A DNA stretch of 64,000 nt from contig JBAQYF010000021.1 in the NCBI GenBank assembly GCA_049299895.1, forward strand, positions 99,431-163,430, read 5' to 3'. The DNA comes from CAIYYO01 sp049299895. GTDB taxonomy: Archaea; Altiarchaeota; Altiarchaeia; IMC4; QMZM01. The translations under genes and the position numbers were made by a program. The notes beneath the pieces were generated by a model. The model did not search any database, was not told the DNA's origin, and saw only the letters and a list, made by a program, of their open reading frames with translations. This document shows, piece by piece, positions 7,017 through 14,693 of this stretch. The stretch's first letter is position 1. The number at the start of each line of letters is the position of its first letter.

Positions 7017-9641
7017 GTGAAAAACAAACCAAAAAACAAAGGAGCAATGTTCTACACCCTAATAGGAGTAGTAATACTACTACTCGTCGCCTACACACTA
7101 ATACACATCATGAAGATAACCTACCGCCCAAACACCGCCGATCTTCTAGTAACCCATCGTTTCTCCACCGCCGCCTACGGCCTGCAAGCAGACATGCAGA
7201 CTATGACCCGTTACTCCGTATACCCCGCGCTCTGGACAATAGGGCACCGGATGGAAGGAGACAAAAACTACTATCTCACACTCTCCGAAACAGAAGGAAT
7301 AAACACAATAAAAGAAGACTTATCAAAAGACGTAGCCAACCGATTAAATGGCTACCTGTTATCCGCCTCGGAGAACCAAACGATCCCCTACAGGATATAC
7401 GTGGACCAGATACCTTTTACCGTGAATCAAATAAATCCTGAAGATATAAAGGTCAATGAATCAGATGATGGGATGACTTTTTCGGTGAGAATGCACGTTA
7501 AAACAAGTTATAAGGATATGAGATACGAAGACAGTCCAACAATAAACGTAGAACTACCTACAAGGATAATAGACATGTACCAGCGAGCCAAAAAATTCGA
7601 CCAACAATACGAAACAAACGTGCAATGGGCCACAACAATCGCCCTATACATGAGAGCATACGTAAACGGATACAACCCGGATTATGACGGATCATTCCTC
7701 CGGGAAGGACACATAGCATACGACCCAATAGACACTTTATTACGAGCGGATTTGAAAGTATTTAAAAACATGTCAATAGATAGTATAACCGGAGTAGGAT
7801 CAGTGCCCTTGACCACTTGGCTTACTGAATCTGATTCGTTGGGTGAGCCTTCGTTTTTGCCTCCGGGAACTGAGTTAAGCCTGGAGCAGCCCGGAATAGC
7901 TAAAATAGTTAACATGATAAAAGACGGATACGACATAGAAAAAGCAGCCGATTGCAGTTCTTTGACCGGTCAAAAAGAACAGGAGGACTGCTATGACTTC
8001 AACGACCCGGTCAAGCTACGGCAGAAAAGCGCGGATTTAGAATCTGAGAAAAAGGATTTGGAGGAATTGAAGGATTCAATTGATGATTGGATCCTTTCCC
8101 ATAACGAATTGAAAGGAGGATTTCACACGGAAGGCTTTCCCTATCTGGAGTTGCCGGATTTTTTAAAGCCCGGGAGCCTCGAATTCAAAACATGCGATCC
8201 GGTCACCATATTGGATGAAAACTTCGGGTGGTGCTATAAGCTAAGCGACTCATGCGATCACCTGGATGAGTCGGTTGATTTGGATTGGGAGGTTTCTTCT
8301 TGCGCGTGGTTCTCCCCCACGTACGAGCCGGTTACCTGCCAGAATTTCCGGACCAGCACTTTTATTACGCTGGAACGCATACGGGAGGGATTGGAAAAGG
8401 ACCGGGCAAATAATAAGATCATTTCCCCCGCGAAGGGTTACAGCACCGGAACAGAGTTGCAGGGGGATATAGAGGGTATAGGAGAGTTGGCGGATAAGAT
8501 ACAAAACGCCGTGGACAACCTGACCGAAATGACCTCGAACGGAGGACGAGTAGCCTCCCTGGATAACGAAATATGCGAACCAAGCATTATAGGAGACTGC
8601 GCCCAGGGAGAAGTAGAGACAGTCTGTCGTTCAAAGGACTCGGAGGATTGTTACTGGGACTGCACCAGATGCGATCTGCCTTCTTATAATAAACTAATTG
8701 AAACCGAGGGACCGGATTATGTTTGCCGCTTAAAAGAGCTGGAAGGAAACCCGCGAGAAGAGCAGGTGGAATGCCGGGACAAAGAATGCGACGAGGAATG
8801 CAGCGAAACAGAAGAAGGAGGAGAAGAATGCACCTGCTCCTGCGACTGGGGTAACCCCTACGAAGAAACAGCCGAAATACCCCAATGCTACAACCAATGC
8901 TACGCGAAAAGAGAACTGATATACGAAGTAAGCACCCAGATGAACACCATAAGATCAAATCTCGCAGCAGGCATCGCAGGCTTAAAGATACAAATAGAAC
9001 AATTAAACGACCGGGCAAACACCCTGCAAGAAGCCAAAAACCGGCTACGAGAAGTGGACAACATGATAAATAAACCGACGAAGGACTACGACGTATACAG
9101 CAGCATAGATTATACTCGCGTAAAATACAAGGACGGCACGCTCCTACTGGATAAATGCTACAACAACCCTACCTGGGAGGTAAGAAACAACGGAACATGC
9201 GGAGACAAAACACAATCAACCGGACTATACGGTGCACAAATATCTGCAGCAGCCACCTGCTGCAGCATATTCCAAGGATGCTGCAGCACCGTAGACTACA
9301 GCTACAAATGGTTCCCCGCAATATACCAAATAACAGGAGAATACACCATAACAGAAAAACTAACAGACGACAAAAACAGAATAATGCTACACAACATATT
9401 CGCAGGAGAAGAAGACCTATACGGACTGAATGTAACACCCAAGCTATTCCAACACGTAGCACCGGAATTCATCATATACAAGGAACACAAGATCACGGTA
9501 AAACCGGTAACGGCGGATAGGGTACTGGTGTACTTGTATCTGCCGAGAATGGTTTCAGATCCGACTAAGTTGCCTGATGCTTTGAAGAAGGTATTGAAAA
9601 GCTTTACTGACCTGTCATGTACGGGGGGAGAATGCATGTGA
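7017..9641 (+). CDS. Large Cys-rich membrane-anchored surface protein (KGAMFYTL type)
   Basis: 874 residues from a GTG start. The N-terminus is basic, then KGAMFYTLIGVVILLLVAYT, a prepilin-like or uncleaved membrane anchor (about residues 9-32). The rest is extracellular in character. A conserved block at about residues 55-250 is repeated nearly intact at 11 kb. A charged coiled-coil-like part lies near 345-380, Cys-rich modules near 545-650 (for example CRSKDSEDCYWDCTRC and CRDKECDEECSE), another helical stretch, then a CC-rich segment (ATCCSIFQGCCSTV). There are several N-x-S/T sequons. I do not recognise a function; adhesion or envelope structure is a guess. It is the main intact gene carried by the composite element. 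Confidence 0.75.
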   Translation: MKNKPKNKGAMFYTLIGVVILLLVAYTLIHIMKITYRPNTADLLVTHRFSTAAYGLQADMQTMTRYSVYPALWTIGHRMEGDKNYYLTLSETEGINTIKEDLSKDVANRLNGYLLSASENQTIPYRIYVDQIPFTVNQINPEDIKVNESDDGMTFSVRMHVKTSYKDMRYEDSPTINVELPTRIIDMYQRAKKFDQQYETNVQWATTIALYMRAYVNGYNPDYDGSFLREGHIAYDPIDTLLRADLKVFKNMSIDSITGVGSVPLTTWLTESDSLGEPSFLPPGTELSLEQPGIAKIVNMIKDGYDIEKAADCSSLTGQKEQEDCYDFNDPVKLRQKSADLESEKKDLEELKDSIDDWILSHNELKGGFHTEGFPYLELPDFLKPGSLEFKTCDPVTILDENFGWCYKLSDSCDHLDESVDLDWEVSSCAWFSPTYEPVTCQNFRTSTFITLERIREGLEKDRANNKIISPAKGYSTGTELQGDIEGIGELADKIQNAVDNLTEMTSNGGRVASLDNEICEPSIIGDCAQGEVETVCRSKDSEDCYWDCTRCDLPSYNKLIETEGPDYVCRLKELEGNPREEQVECRDKECDEECSETEEGGEECTCSCDWGNPYEETAEIPQCYNQCYAKRELIYEVSTQMNTIRSNLAAGIAGLKIQIEQLNDRANTLQEAKNRLREVDNMINKPTKDYDVYSSIDYTRVKYKDGTLLLDKCYNNPTWEVRNNGTCGDKTQSTGLYGAQISAAATCCSIFQGCCSTVDYSYKWFPAIYQITGEYTITEKLTDDKNRIMLHNIFAGEEDLYGLNVTPKLFQHVAPEFIIYKEHKITVKPVTADRVLVYLYLPRMVSDPTKLPDALKKVLKSFTDLSCTGGECM
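7175..7770 (+). repeat. Duplicated block, copy 1 (in the large Cys-rich gene)
   Basis: This stretch, from YGLQADMQTM to about DLKVFK, recurs at 11023-11615. The encoded proteins differ at roughly 20 of 200 positions. The second copy lacks the N-terminal anchor and everything after this block. Confidence 0.85.
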
Positions 9642-9767
9642 CAAAAATGAGCTTCAAGAAATTAGATAAATAACCCCCACCCAGAAAGCTGTAGGGCATT
9701 CGAAAAGGTGATAAGTCCCCACTGCAAGAGTAGGGCAGTAAAATAAAAATAATAAACTTAAAGAAAA

Positions 9768-10994
9768 ATGACGCCTAAAAATAACTCATGCAAAAGATTT
9801 TTGATAAAGATCATAATCTGTTTTTTAGTATTGCTTCATTTCCAAGCATACGCCGAACCAGATAATAGTTTTACTCGAGTAGGTAGCATACGATTTAATC
9901 CAGGAGAAGAAACGCTGTATTCTGCCGTAATCGATCCAAGCGGAAGATACGCTTATTTTGGCACTTGGAATTATCCTACCTGCCAAGTGGTTAAGGTGGA
10001 TTTATCCAGTTTTACTCGTGTGGGCAGCATAACCTTTAATCAAGAGGATATAACCTATCTGAATTCTGCCGTAATCGATCCAAGCGGAAGATACGCTTAT
10101 TTTGGCGCCGATACATCCCCTCACAAAGTAGTTAAGATTGATTTGGCTAATTTTACCCGTGTAGAGGGCATACGATTAAATGATGGAGAATACAACCTTG
10201 ATTCTGCTGTTATTGACTCAAAAGGGGAGTTTGCTTATTTTGGCACAGGCACTAATCCAGGCCAAGTGATTAAAATAGATTTGTCAAATTTTACTCGGTT
10301 AAGCAGCATAACCTTTAATTTGGGAGAAGATGATCTGAATTCTGCCGTAATCGATTCAATCGGCCAATATGCTTATTTTGGCGCTACTACATCTCCAGGT
10401 CAGGTGATTAAAGTTGATTTGTCCAATTTTACTCGATTGAGTGTCATAAGTTTTAATCAAGGAGAAGACTATCCGCGTTCTGCTGTAATTGATCTAGGTA
10501 GGAGATTTGCTTATTTTGGCACTTGGACATCTCCAGGTCAGGTGGTTAAGGTTGATTTATCTAATTTTAGTCGAGTAGACAGTATAGTTTTCAATTCCGG
10601 AGAGGACAAACTAGTTTCTGCTGTAATCGATCCAAGCGGACAGTACGCATATTTTGGCACCGAAACGGGTCAAGTGATTAAGGTTGATTTGTCCAGTTTC
10701 ACCCGTATAAGTAGTATAACTTTTAATCCTGGAGAGGACAATCTGGTTTCTGCTGTGATAGATCCAAGGGGAGAATATGCTTATTTTGGCACTTGGAATT
10801 CGCCTGGTCAGGTGGTTAAGGTCAGTTTAAAATCCGGGAATATTATTAACTCAAATCCAAGCAATCCGTTAACCAATGCGGGGGGCAACGTTGGGGGCCT
10901 GTCTGTTTTCATATTGGCCGCCGGGGGTTTAATAGTCCTTGTTTTGATAGTTGTCGCTTTCTTTTTGTTGAAGGGTAGGAAACGCAAAAAGTAA
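9768..10994 (+). CDS. Secreted, membrane-anchored seven-bladed beta-propeller
   Basis: 408 residues. A signal peptide (basic start, hydrophobic IIICFLVLLHFQAYA) is followed by seven consecutive repeats of 44-47 residues with the pattern FTRxxSIxFNxGE...SAVIDxxGxYAYFGTxTSPGQVxKVDLSN. A Ser/Asn/Gly linker, one transmembrane helix (about residues 378-400) and a basic tail (KGRKRKK) follow. Seven YVTN/NHL-like units make a complete propeller displayed outside the cell, probably binding a ligand or partner. It lies between the intact and the truncated Cys-rich genes in the mobile cargo. Confidence 0.85.
   Translation: MTPKNNSCKRFLIKIIICFLVLLHFQAYAEPDNSFTRVGSIRFNPGEETLYSAVIDPSGRYAYFGTWNYPTCQVVKVDLSSFTRVGSITFNQEDITYLNSAVIDPSGRYAYFGADTSPHKVVKIDLANFTRVEGIRLNDGEYNLDSAVIDSKGEFAYFGTGTNPGQVIKIDLSNFTRLSSITFNLGEDDLNSAVIDSIGQYAYFGATTSPGQVIKVDLSNFTRLSVISFNQGEDYPRSAVIDLGRRFAYFGTWTSPGQVVKVDLSNFSRVDSIVFNSGEDKLVSAVIDPSGQYAYFGTETGQVIKVDLSSFTRISSITFNPGEDNLVSAVIDPRGEYAYFGTWNSPGQVVKVSLKSGNIINSNPSNPLTNAGGNVGGLSVFILAAGGLIVLVLIVVAFFLLKGRKRKK
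9870..10836 (+). repeat. Seven tandem propeller-blade repeats
   Basis: The units are 132-141 bases long and begin at each FTR codon set. They share phrases such as SAVID and AYFGT at the DNA level, showing growth by tandem duplication. Confidence 0.85.
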
Positions 10995-10998
10995 ATGC

Positions 10999-11646
10999 AT
11001 GTTTGTCTTAGGGGGTCATGGTGTATACGGTCTGCAGGCAGACATGCAGACCATGACTCGTTACTCCGTATACCCCGCGCTCTGGACGATAGGGCACCGG
11101 ATGGAAGGGGACAAGAACTACTACCTCACACTCCCCGAAGAAGAGGGGGTAGAGGAGATAAAAGAAGACCTGTCAAAAGACGTAGCCAGCCGATTAAACG
11201 GCTACCTGTTATCCGCCTCGGAGAATCGGACGAGCCCCTACAAAATATACGTGGACCAAATACCCTTTACCGTGAATCAAATAAATCCTGAAGACATAAA
11301 GGTCAATGAATCAGATGATGGGATGACTTTCTCGGTGAGAATGCACGTTAAAACAAGTTATAAGGACATGAGATACGAAGACACTCCCACAATAAACGTA
11401 GAACTACCTACAAGGATAATAGACATGTACCGGCGAGCCAAAAAATTCGATAACGAGTACGAAACAAACGTGCAATGGGCCACAACAATCGCCCTATACA
11501 TGAGAGCATACACAAACGGATACAACCCAACATACGAAGGATCATACCTACGAGAAGGACACATCACATACGACCCAATAGACACCCTGCTACGAGCAGA
11601 CCTAAAAGCATTTAAAATGTCCATAGAAAAAGAAACCACGAAATAA
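10999..11646 (+). pseudogene. Truncated copy of the Cys-rich surface protein
   Basis: From about 11023 the frame matches residues 53-252 of the 874-residue protein with roughly 90% identity, then ends after a short unrelated tail (IEKETTK). It lacks the membrane anchor and the whole C-terminal two thirds. The first eight codons are unrelated to the family and begin just after the propeller stop codon, so the apparent ATG is probably accidental. A transposase remnant begins two bases later. Confidence 0.75.
11023..11615 (+). repeat. Duplicated block, copy 2
   Basis: Matches 7175-7770, differing by scattered substitutions and one lost codon near the end (FKNMSI against FKMSI). Confidence 0.85.
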
Positions 11647-11648
11647 GC

Positions 11649-11834
11649 ATGGTGCGCGCACCCGGAGAAAGACCCTTCTCAGTACTCAAAAGAATACTTA
11701 AAGGAGGGCGCACCCTGGTAAAATCACTTCGCAGAGTACGCATAAAAGAAATGTTCAAATGCTTCGCTTACAACGTATATCAGTTGGTCACGCTCCGAAA
11801 GAAGGCAATAGCGTTAGCTCTGCAAAAAGCATGA
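11649..11834 (+). pseudogene. C-terminal fragment of a second transposase
   Basis: 61 residues beginning VRAPGERPFSVLKRI and continuing with RVRIKEMFKCFAYNVYQLVT, which is the usual C-terminal end of a DDE transposase with the final Glu in GERPFSVLK. It differs from the IS5-type transposase at 5.9-6.8 kb. The rest of that element is gone. It marks an older insertion that probably truncated the copy of the Cys-rich gene just before it. Confidence 0.65.
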
Positions 11835-11861
11835 GAAAAGGATAGAATCGGAGGGAATACA

Positions 11862-11915
11862 TGAAAAACAAGAGGAAACCAAGACCTATTTACCCAACAA
11901 AGAAGAAATAATAAC
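11862..11915 (+). pseudogene. Remnant start of a further Cys-rich family gene
   Basis: GGAGGG followed by ATGAAAAACAAGAGG encodes MKNKRKPRPIYPTKKK and then two stops. The first residues resemble the start of the 874-residue protein (MKNKPKNKG), so this may be the broken start of a third family member. The region to 12044 otherwise holds only A/C-rich sequence. Confidence 0.3.
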
Positions 11916-12044
11916 ACCCCAAAATAAAGAGAACAACCAAAACCAAAAAAGAGGGATTATTCAAAACGCACTATAGATTTAGCTGCCAAAGCCACAGACC
12001 TAAACACCACTCAGACAGACCATCTTAACACCATTATCAATGGC

Positions 12045-12347
12045 TTGTGTCGTTCCAGCGTAGAGGACTGTTATCTATGCGAGTATGACGTTGACAATGG
12101 TGATTGTGACAAGTGTAAGCCGGGTGGTTGCGAGGTTAAAAAGTGTAAAGTCGAAGAGGAAGGAACAGTATACTATGATTGCGACAACAACGAAGAAGGC
12201 ACTCGTTCATGCAACGCCGATTGCACAAAAGAAGAATGCACTGAAAAAGACAGTAAGAAGGATTGCACAGACGTTGAGTGCGAATGCAATAGCTGTGGGA
12301 TAACACAGTGCATTTGCTTATGCTGCCCAAGCCAAAGCAAACTATAA
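12045..12347 (+). pseudogene. Cys-rich fragment related to the middle of the 874-residue protein
   Basis: About 100 residues with some 20 Cys (CRSSVEDCYLCEYD, CDKCKPGGCEVKKC, CNADCTKEEC, CECNSCGITQCICLCC). Pattern and content recall the Cys modules of the large protein. The nominal TTG start lies inside a longer open frame (upstream residues include TDLNTTQTDHLNTIINGL), without signal peptide or anchor, so this is most likely an internal piece of a third family gene. A small independent Cys-rich protein is the alternative. Confidence 0.5.
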
Positions 12348-12411
12348 GACAACAAACAAAACAAAAAGTATACCCTAAAAACAAAAAAACTATAATCAAT
12401 TATAAAGTATA

Positions 12412-12518
12412 CTTAGCCAGTAATAAATACTGATTATTATAAATAATCTGACTCATGGCGGGGACCTTCTATGCAAAACGCATAGGAACCCCACCCAAAA
12501 AAGGATTTCTACAGAGCC
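12412..12518 (-). mobile_element. Solitary IS right end (107 bp)
   Basis: Aligns with 6794-6900 with about five differences. It includes the transposase ATG and first codons (MSQIIYNNQYLLLAK), the hairpin and the terminal TTTCTACAGAGCC. The rest of the IS is absent. It forms the right border of the composite element. Confidence 0.85.
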
Positions 12519-12519
12519 T

Positions 12520-12526
12520 AAAGTTT
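12520..12526 (+). repeat. Right copy of 7-bp target site duplication
   Basis: AAAGTTT, identical to 5923-5929, resumes the interrupted retropepsin-like gene. Confidence 0.75.
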
Positions 12527-12768
12527 ATGAACTCTCGGGGGACATCCAAATAAGGCTTCTGGACGTAGAAACCGGGAAATCAAAAAAGGTCCATGTCGAG
12601 CCGTTGAATTGAATTTATGTTTTCGGGAAGGAGGATGATAGGAATCCGTCGCTTCTCGGTTGGGATATGCTCTCAAGGTTTGATTCGTGTTCCATTAACA
12701 CAAAAGCGGCAGAAAACCCTGCGGGAATGAATGCTCTCAATCTGCCGATTTTGAGACATCCTTTTTAG
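12520..12768 (+). pseudogene. Retropepsin-like protease, C-terminal part
   Basis: Continues the frame broken at 5929 and reads KVYELSGDIQIRLLDVETG. A TGA interrupts at 12610-12612, then the same frame continues with NPSLLGWDMLSRFD, the conserved C-terminal signature of retropepsin-like proteases, and a final TAG at 12766-12768. With the upstream frameshift and the insertion this gene is broken three times. Confidence 0.75.
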
Positions 12769-12778
12769 CTTTCTTAAT

Positions 12779-13723
12779 TCAACGTAGATAGATGTTCCCG
12801 AAATCCTTCGTATAGACGTAATCGTCCTCTGTCCCGGGGTTCTCCTTGTGGTCCAGCATCTGGGTGATTGCCGCATCCAAACTGTCCGCGTAATGCACAA
12901 GCATCGCCTCAGGAAAGCAGGGCGTCTTGGGCGAGCCGTACTCCAGTTCCCCGTGATGGGACAGGATTATGTGGCGGATCTTTAAAAGCAGTTCCCGCGG
13001 GACATCCAGGCCCTTTGTCCTCTCGTTGAACATCTCCAGGCCGATAACGACGTGGCCGACGAGCATTCCTTCTGTGGACGTCTTGATGTTCGTGGTTATG
13101 TCGAATTCCCTGACCTTGCCCGCGTCGTGCAGGATTGCTCCCGTGAGGACGATGTCCCGGTTAATCTTCGGATATCTTTCGCATAGCATGCTGCACAGCC
13201 TTGTCACCGACAGGGTATGTTCGAGCAGGCCGCCTCTTCTCGCGTGATGCTTGTACATGGCCGCCGTTCCGTATTTGAATTCCTCTATGAATGACGAGTC
13301 TGAGAAGTAGGCCGAGAGGATATTTCTAAGCCAGGGATCTTTCACAGAATCGATGTAAGACGCCAACTCATCGAACATGCCCGGGATGTTCTCTGCCTCT
13401 TCCACGAATTCTTTTGGATCGTATTCCCCCGGCCCGCAGACGCGTATCCCTTCAAATGCGTTGACGGATATCTCCAGGTTGTCCCTGTATACGGACGCCA
13501 TCCCAAGGACATGCACTACGCAGTCCTTCCGGATCAGATCGTAGAACGCCTGCACGGCCGCAGCGTCATTCGGGCCCCAGAACTTGAGCATGACTTCCCC
13601 GTCGCGTCCGCCGAGGCGCAGCTGGAAACAGACGCCCTTTCTGTACTGCTCGGGGGGTTTCTTGAACTTTACCACGAATTTTCCGTCGACCTTTTCGTCG
13701 GGTTTTAGGCTGCGTATGTCCAT
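12779..13723 (-). CDS. OB-fold plus HD-domain nuclease (YhaM-like 3'-5' exoribonuclease)
   Basis: 314 residues from ATG 13723, where MDIRSLKPDEKVDGKF begins the OB fold; the open frame extends 17 codons further but without family similarity. The N-terminal half resembles an OB nucleic-acid-binding domain (KFVVKFKKPP, then DNLEISVNAFEGI). The C-terminal half is an HD phosphohydrolase with HHARRGGLLEHTLSV, the ILHDAGK metal motif, and ILSHHGELEYG. The length equals that of Bacillus YhaM (about 314). It probably shortens RNA or ssDNA. It converges with the decayed protease gene. Confidence 0.8.
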   Translation of the reverse strand: MDIRSLKPDEKVDGKFVVKFKKPPEQYRKGVCFQLRLGGRDGEVMLKFWGPNDAAAVQAFYDLIRKDCVVHVLGMASVYRDNLEISVNAFEGIRVCGPGEYDPKEFVEEAENIPGMFDELASYIDSVKDPWLRNILSAYFSDSSFIEEFKYGTAAMYKHHARRGGLLEHTLSVTRLCSMLCERYPKINRDIVLTGAILHDAGKVREFDITTNIKTSTEGMLVGHVVIGLEMFNERTKGLDVPRELLLKIRHIILSHHGELEYGSPKTPCFPEAMLVHYADSLDAAITQMLDHKENPGTEDDYVYTKDFGNIYLR

Positions 13724-13840
13724 ATTCTTGTCGTATTCTATATTGTTTTCCGTAAATGAATAAAGTAAATTCAAAAGATTAGACAGTTTGCATAGACGCT
13801 CAGCCAGTTAATATCCCAATGGATCCCAATATTATTTACC

Positions 13841-14608
13841 ATGAAGCACTTATTGCTTTTCCTCGCCTTTCTGTCCCTGGCATCAACGGCATCCGCTGGC
13901 ACATACTACGCGGATATCTCGGTGGACCTGGATTCATCCGGGGAAGCTACCATATCTGGTATCAGCAATCATCCCGTTCTCTCGGCGGGCAGGAATGATT
14001 CCCTTACGTCTAAGAAAGGCGCATTATGGATCTTCAACCTGACGCTGCCCCCGGGCGACGTATTCTCGGACTACGTCTACGCCGTCAGCCTGCCGCAGGG
14101 GGCGTCCGTGAACTATGTAAAAGCCGACTCGTTTCGCATCAGCAACGCAGGAGGTCGGATAATTATCAGCGGCTCGGGGAGCGGAAGACCAATGAGCATA
14201 GTCGTACAGTACCGGATGGACGAATCAATCGAAAATCCCGGGAATTCTTATTTATACTGGGCGCTTGCGATCATCGTAGTTTTGGTTGCATTTTTTGCGT
14301 ACTATATCCTGCGGAGGAAAAAGAGCCCCCGAAGTAAGCAGATTTCTGAACCGGCAGCCGAGATAAAAAGATCCCCTGTTCCGCAGTCTCCTGCGTATTC
14401 CAAGTACGAAGATGTTCTTACGGACCGTCAGAAGGGTATCCTTGCCATCCTGCAGGAACAGGGCAAACCCGTGAACCAGACCCTCATCTGCGAGCGCCTG
14501 TCTCTTCCGAAGTCCTCGGTTTCAAGGAATGTCGCAAGCCTGACAGATCTGGGCCTAATCGAGAAGAAAAGGATCGGGATGAGCACTTTTATCTCCCTGA
14601 AAGAATAG
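13841..14608 (+). CDS. Membrane-spanning winged-helix transcription regulator
   Basis: 255 residues. A signal peptide (to about residue 19, ASTASAG) precedes an extracellular beta-rich domain of about 115 residues with N-x-S/T sequons. One transmembrane helix (about 139-160, YWALAIIVVLVAFFAYYIL) leads to a basic linker and a cytosolic winged helix (about 190-255, LTDRQKGILAILQEQGKPVN, then LSLPKSSVSRNVASL). The layout is that of archaeal one-component membrane regulators with an outside sensor and an inside DNA-binding domain. It is followed by a secreted helical protein and a lipoprotein, likely targets or partners by position only. Confidence 0.8.
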   Translation: MKHLLLFLAFLSLASTASAGTYYADISVDLDSSGEATISGISNHPVLSAGRNDSLTSKKGALWIFNLTLPPGDVFSDYVYAVSLPQGASVNYVKADSFRISNAGGRIIISGSGSGRPMSIVVQYRMDESIENPGNSYLYWALAIIVVLVAFFAYYILRRKKSPRSKQISEPAAEIKRSPVPQSPAYSKYEDVLTDRQKGILAILQEQGKPVNQTLICERLSLPKSSVSRNVASLTDLGLIEKKRIGMSTFISLKE

Positions 14609-14693
14609 TTCCGGCCTGTTCCGCCTGTTTTCGCGCAAGATTCTTTAGCCGTTTCACCCAAGGTTCTTACATCGAAAAATTTTTTTGAGGTGA

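Larger units (their letters stand above)
5930..12518. mobile_element. 6.6-kb composite transposon-like element
   Basis: The left border is a complete IS (5930-6900). The right border is a solitary 107-bp IS end (12412-12518) in the same orientation. The outermost ends are the 13-bp inverted repeats GGCTCTGTAGAAA (5930-5942) and its complement (12506-12518). A 7-bp duplication AAAGTTT flanks the whole unit, whereas the inner IS end at 6900 is followed by unrelated sequence. One base (T12519) lies between the right repeat and the duplicated site. The cargo encodes a Cys-rich membrane protein, a propeller protein and fragments. This indicates insertion as a single unit into the retropepsin-like gene. 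Confidence 0.75.

Noticed and set aside
6734..12612. Two in-frame TGA codons (transposase 6734, protease 12610) as evidence for UGA recoding
   Set aside because: Intact genes in the same window end in TGA (gatA, SpoIIM-like, DUF5678-like), and the protease gene has other lesions. Decay explains both.
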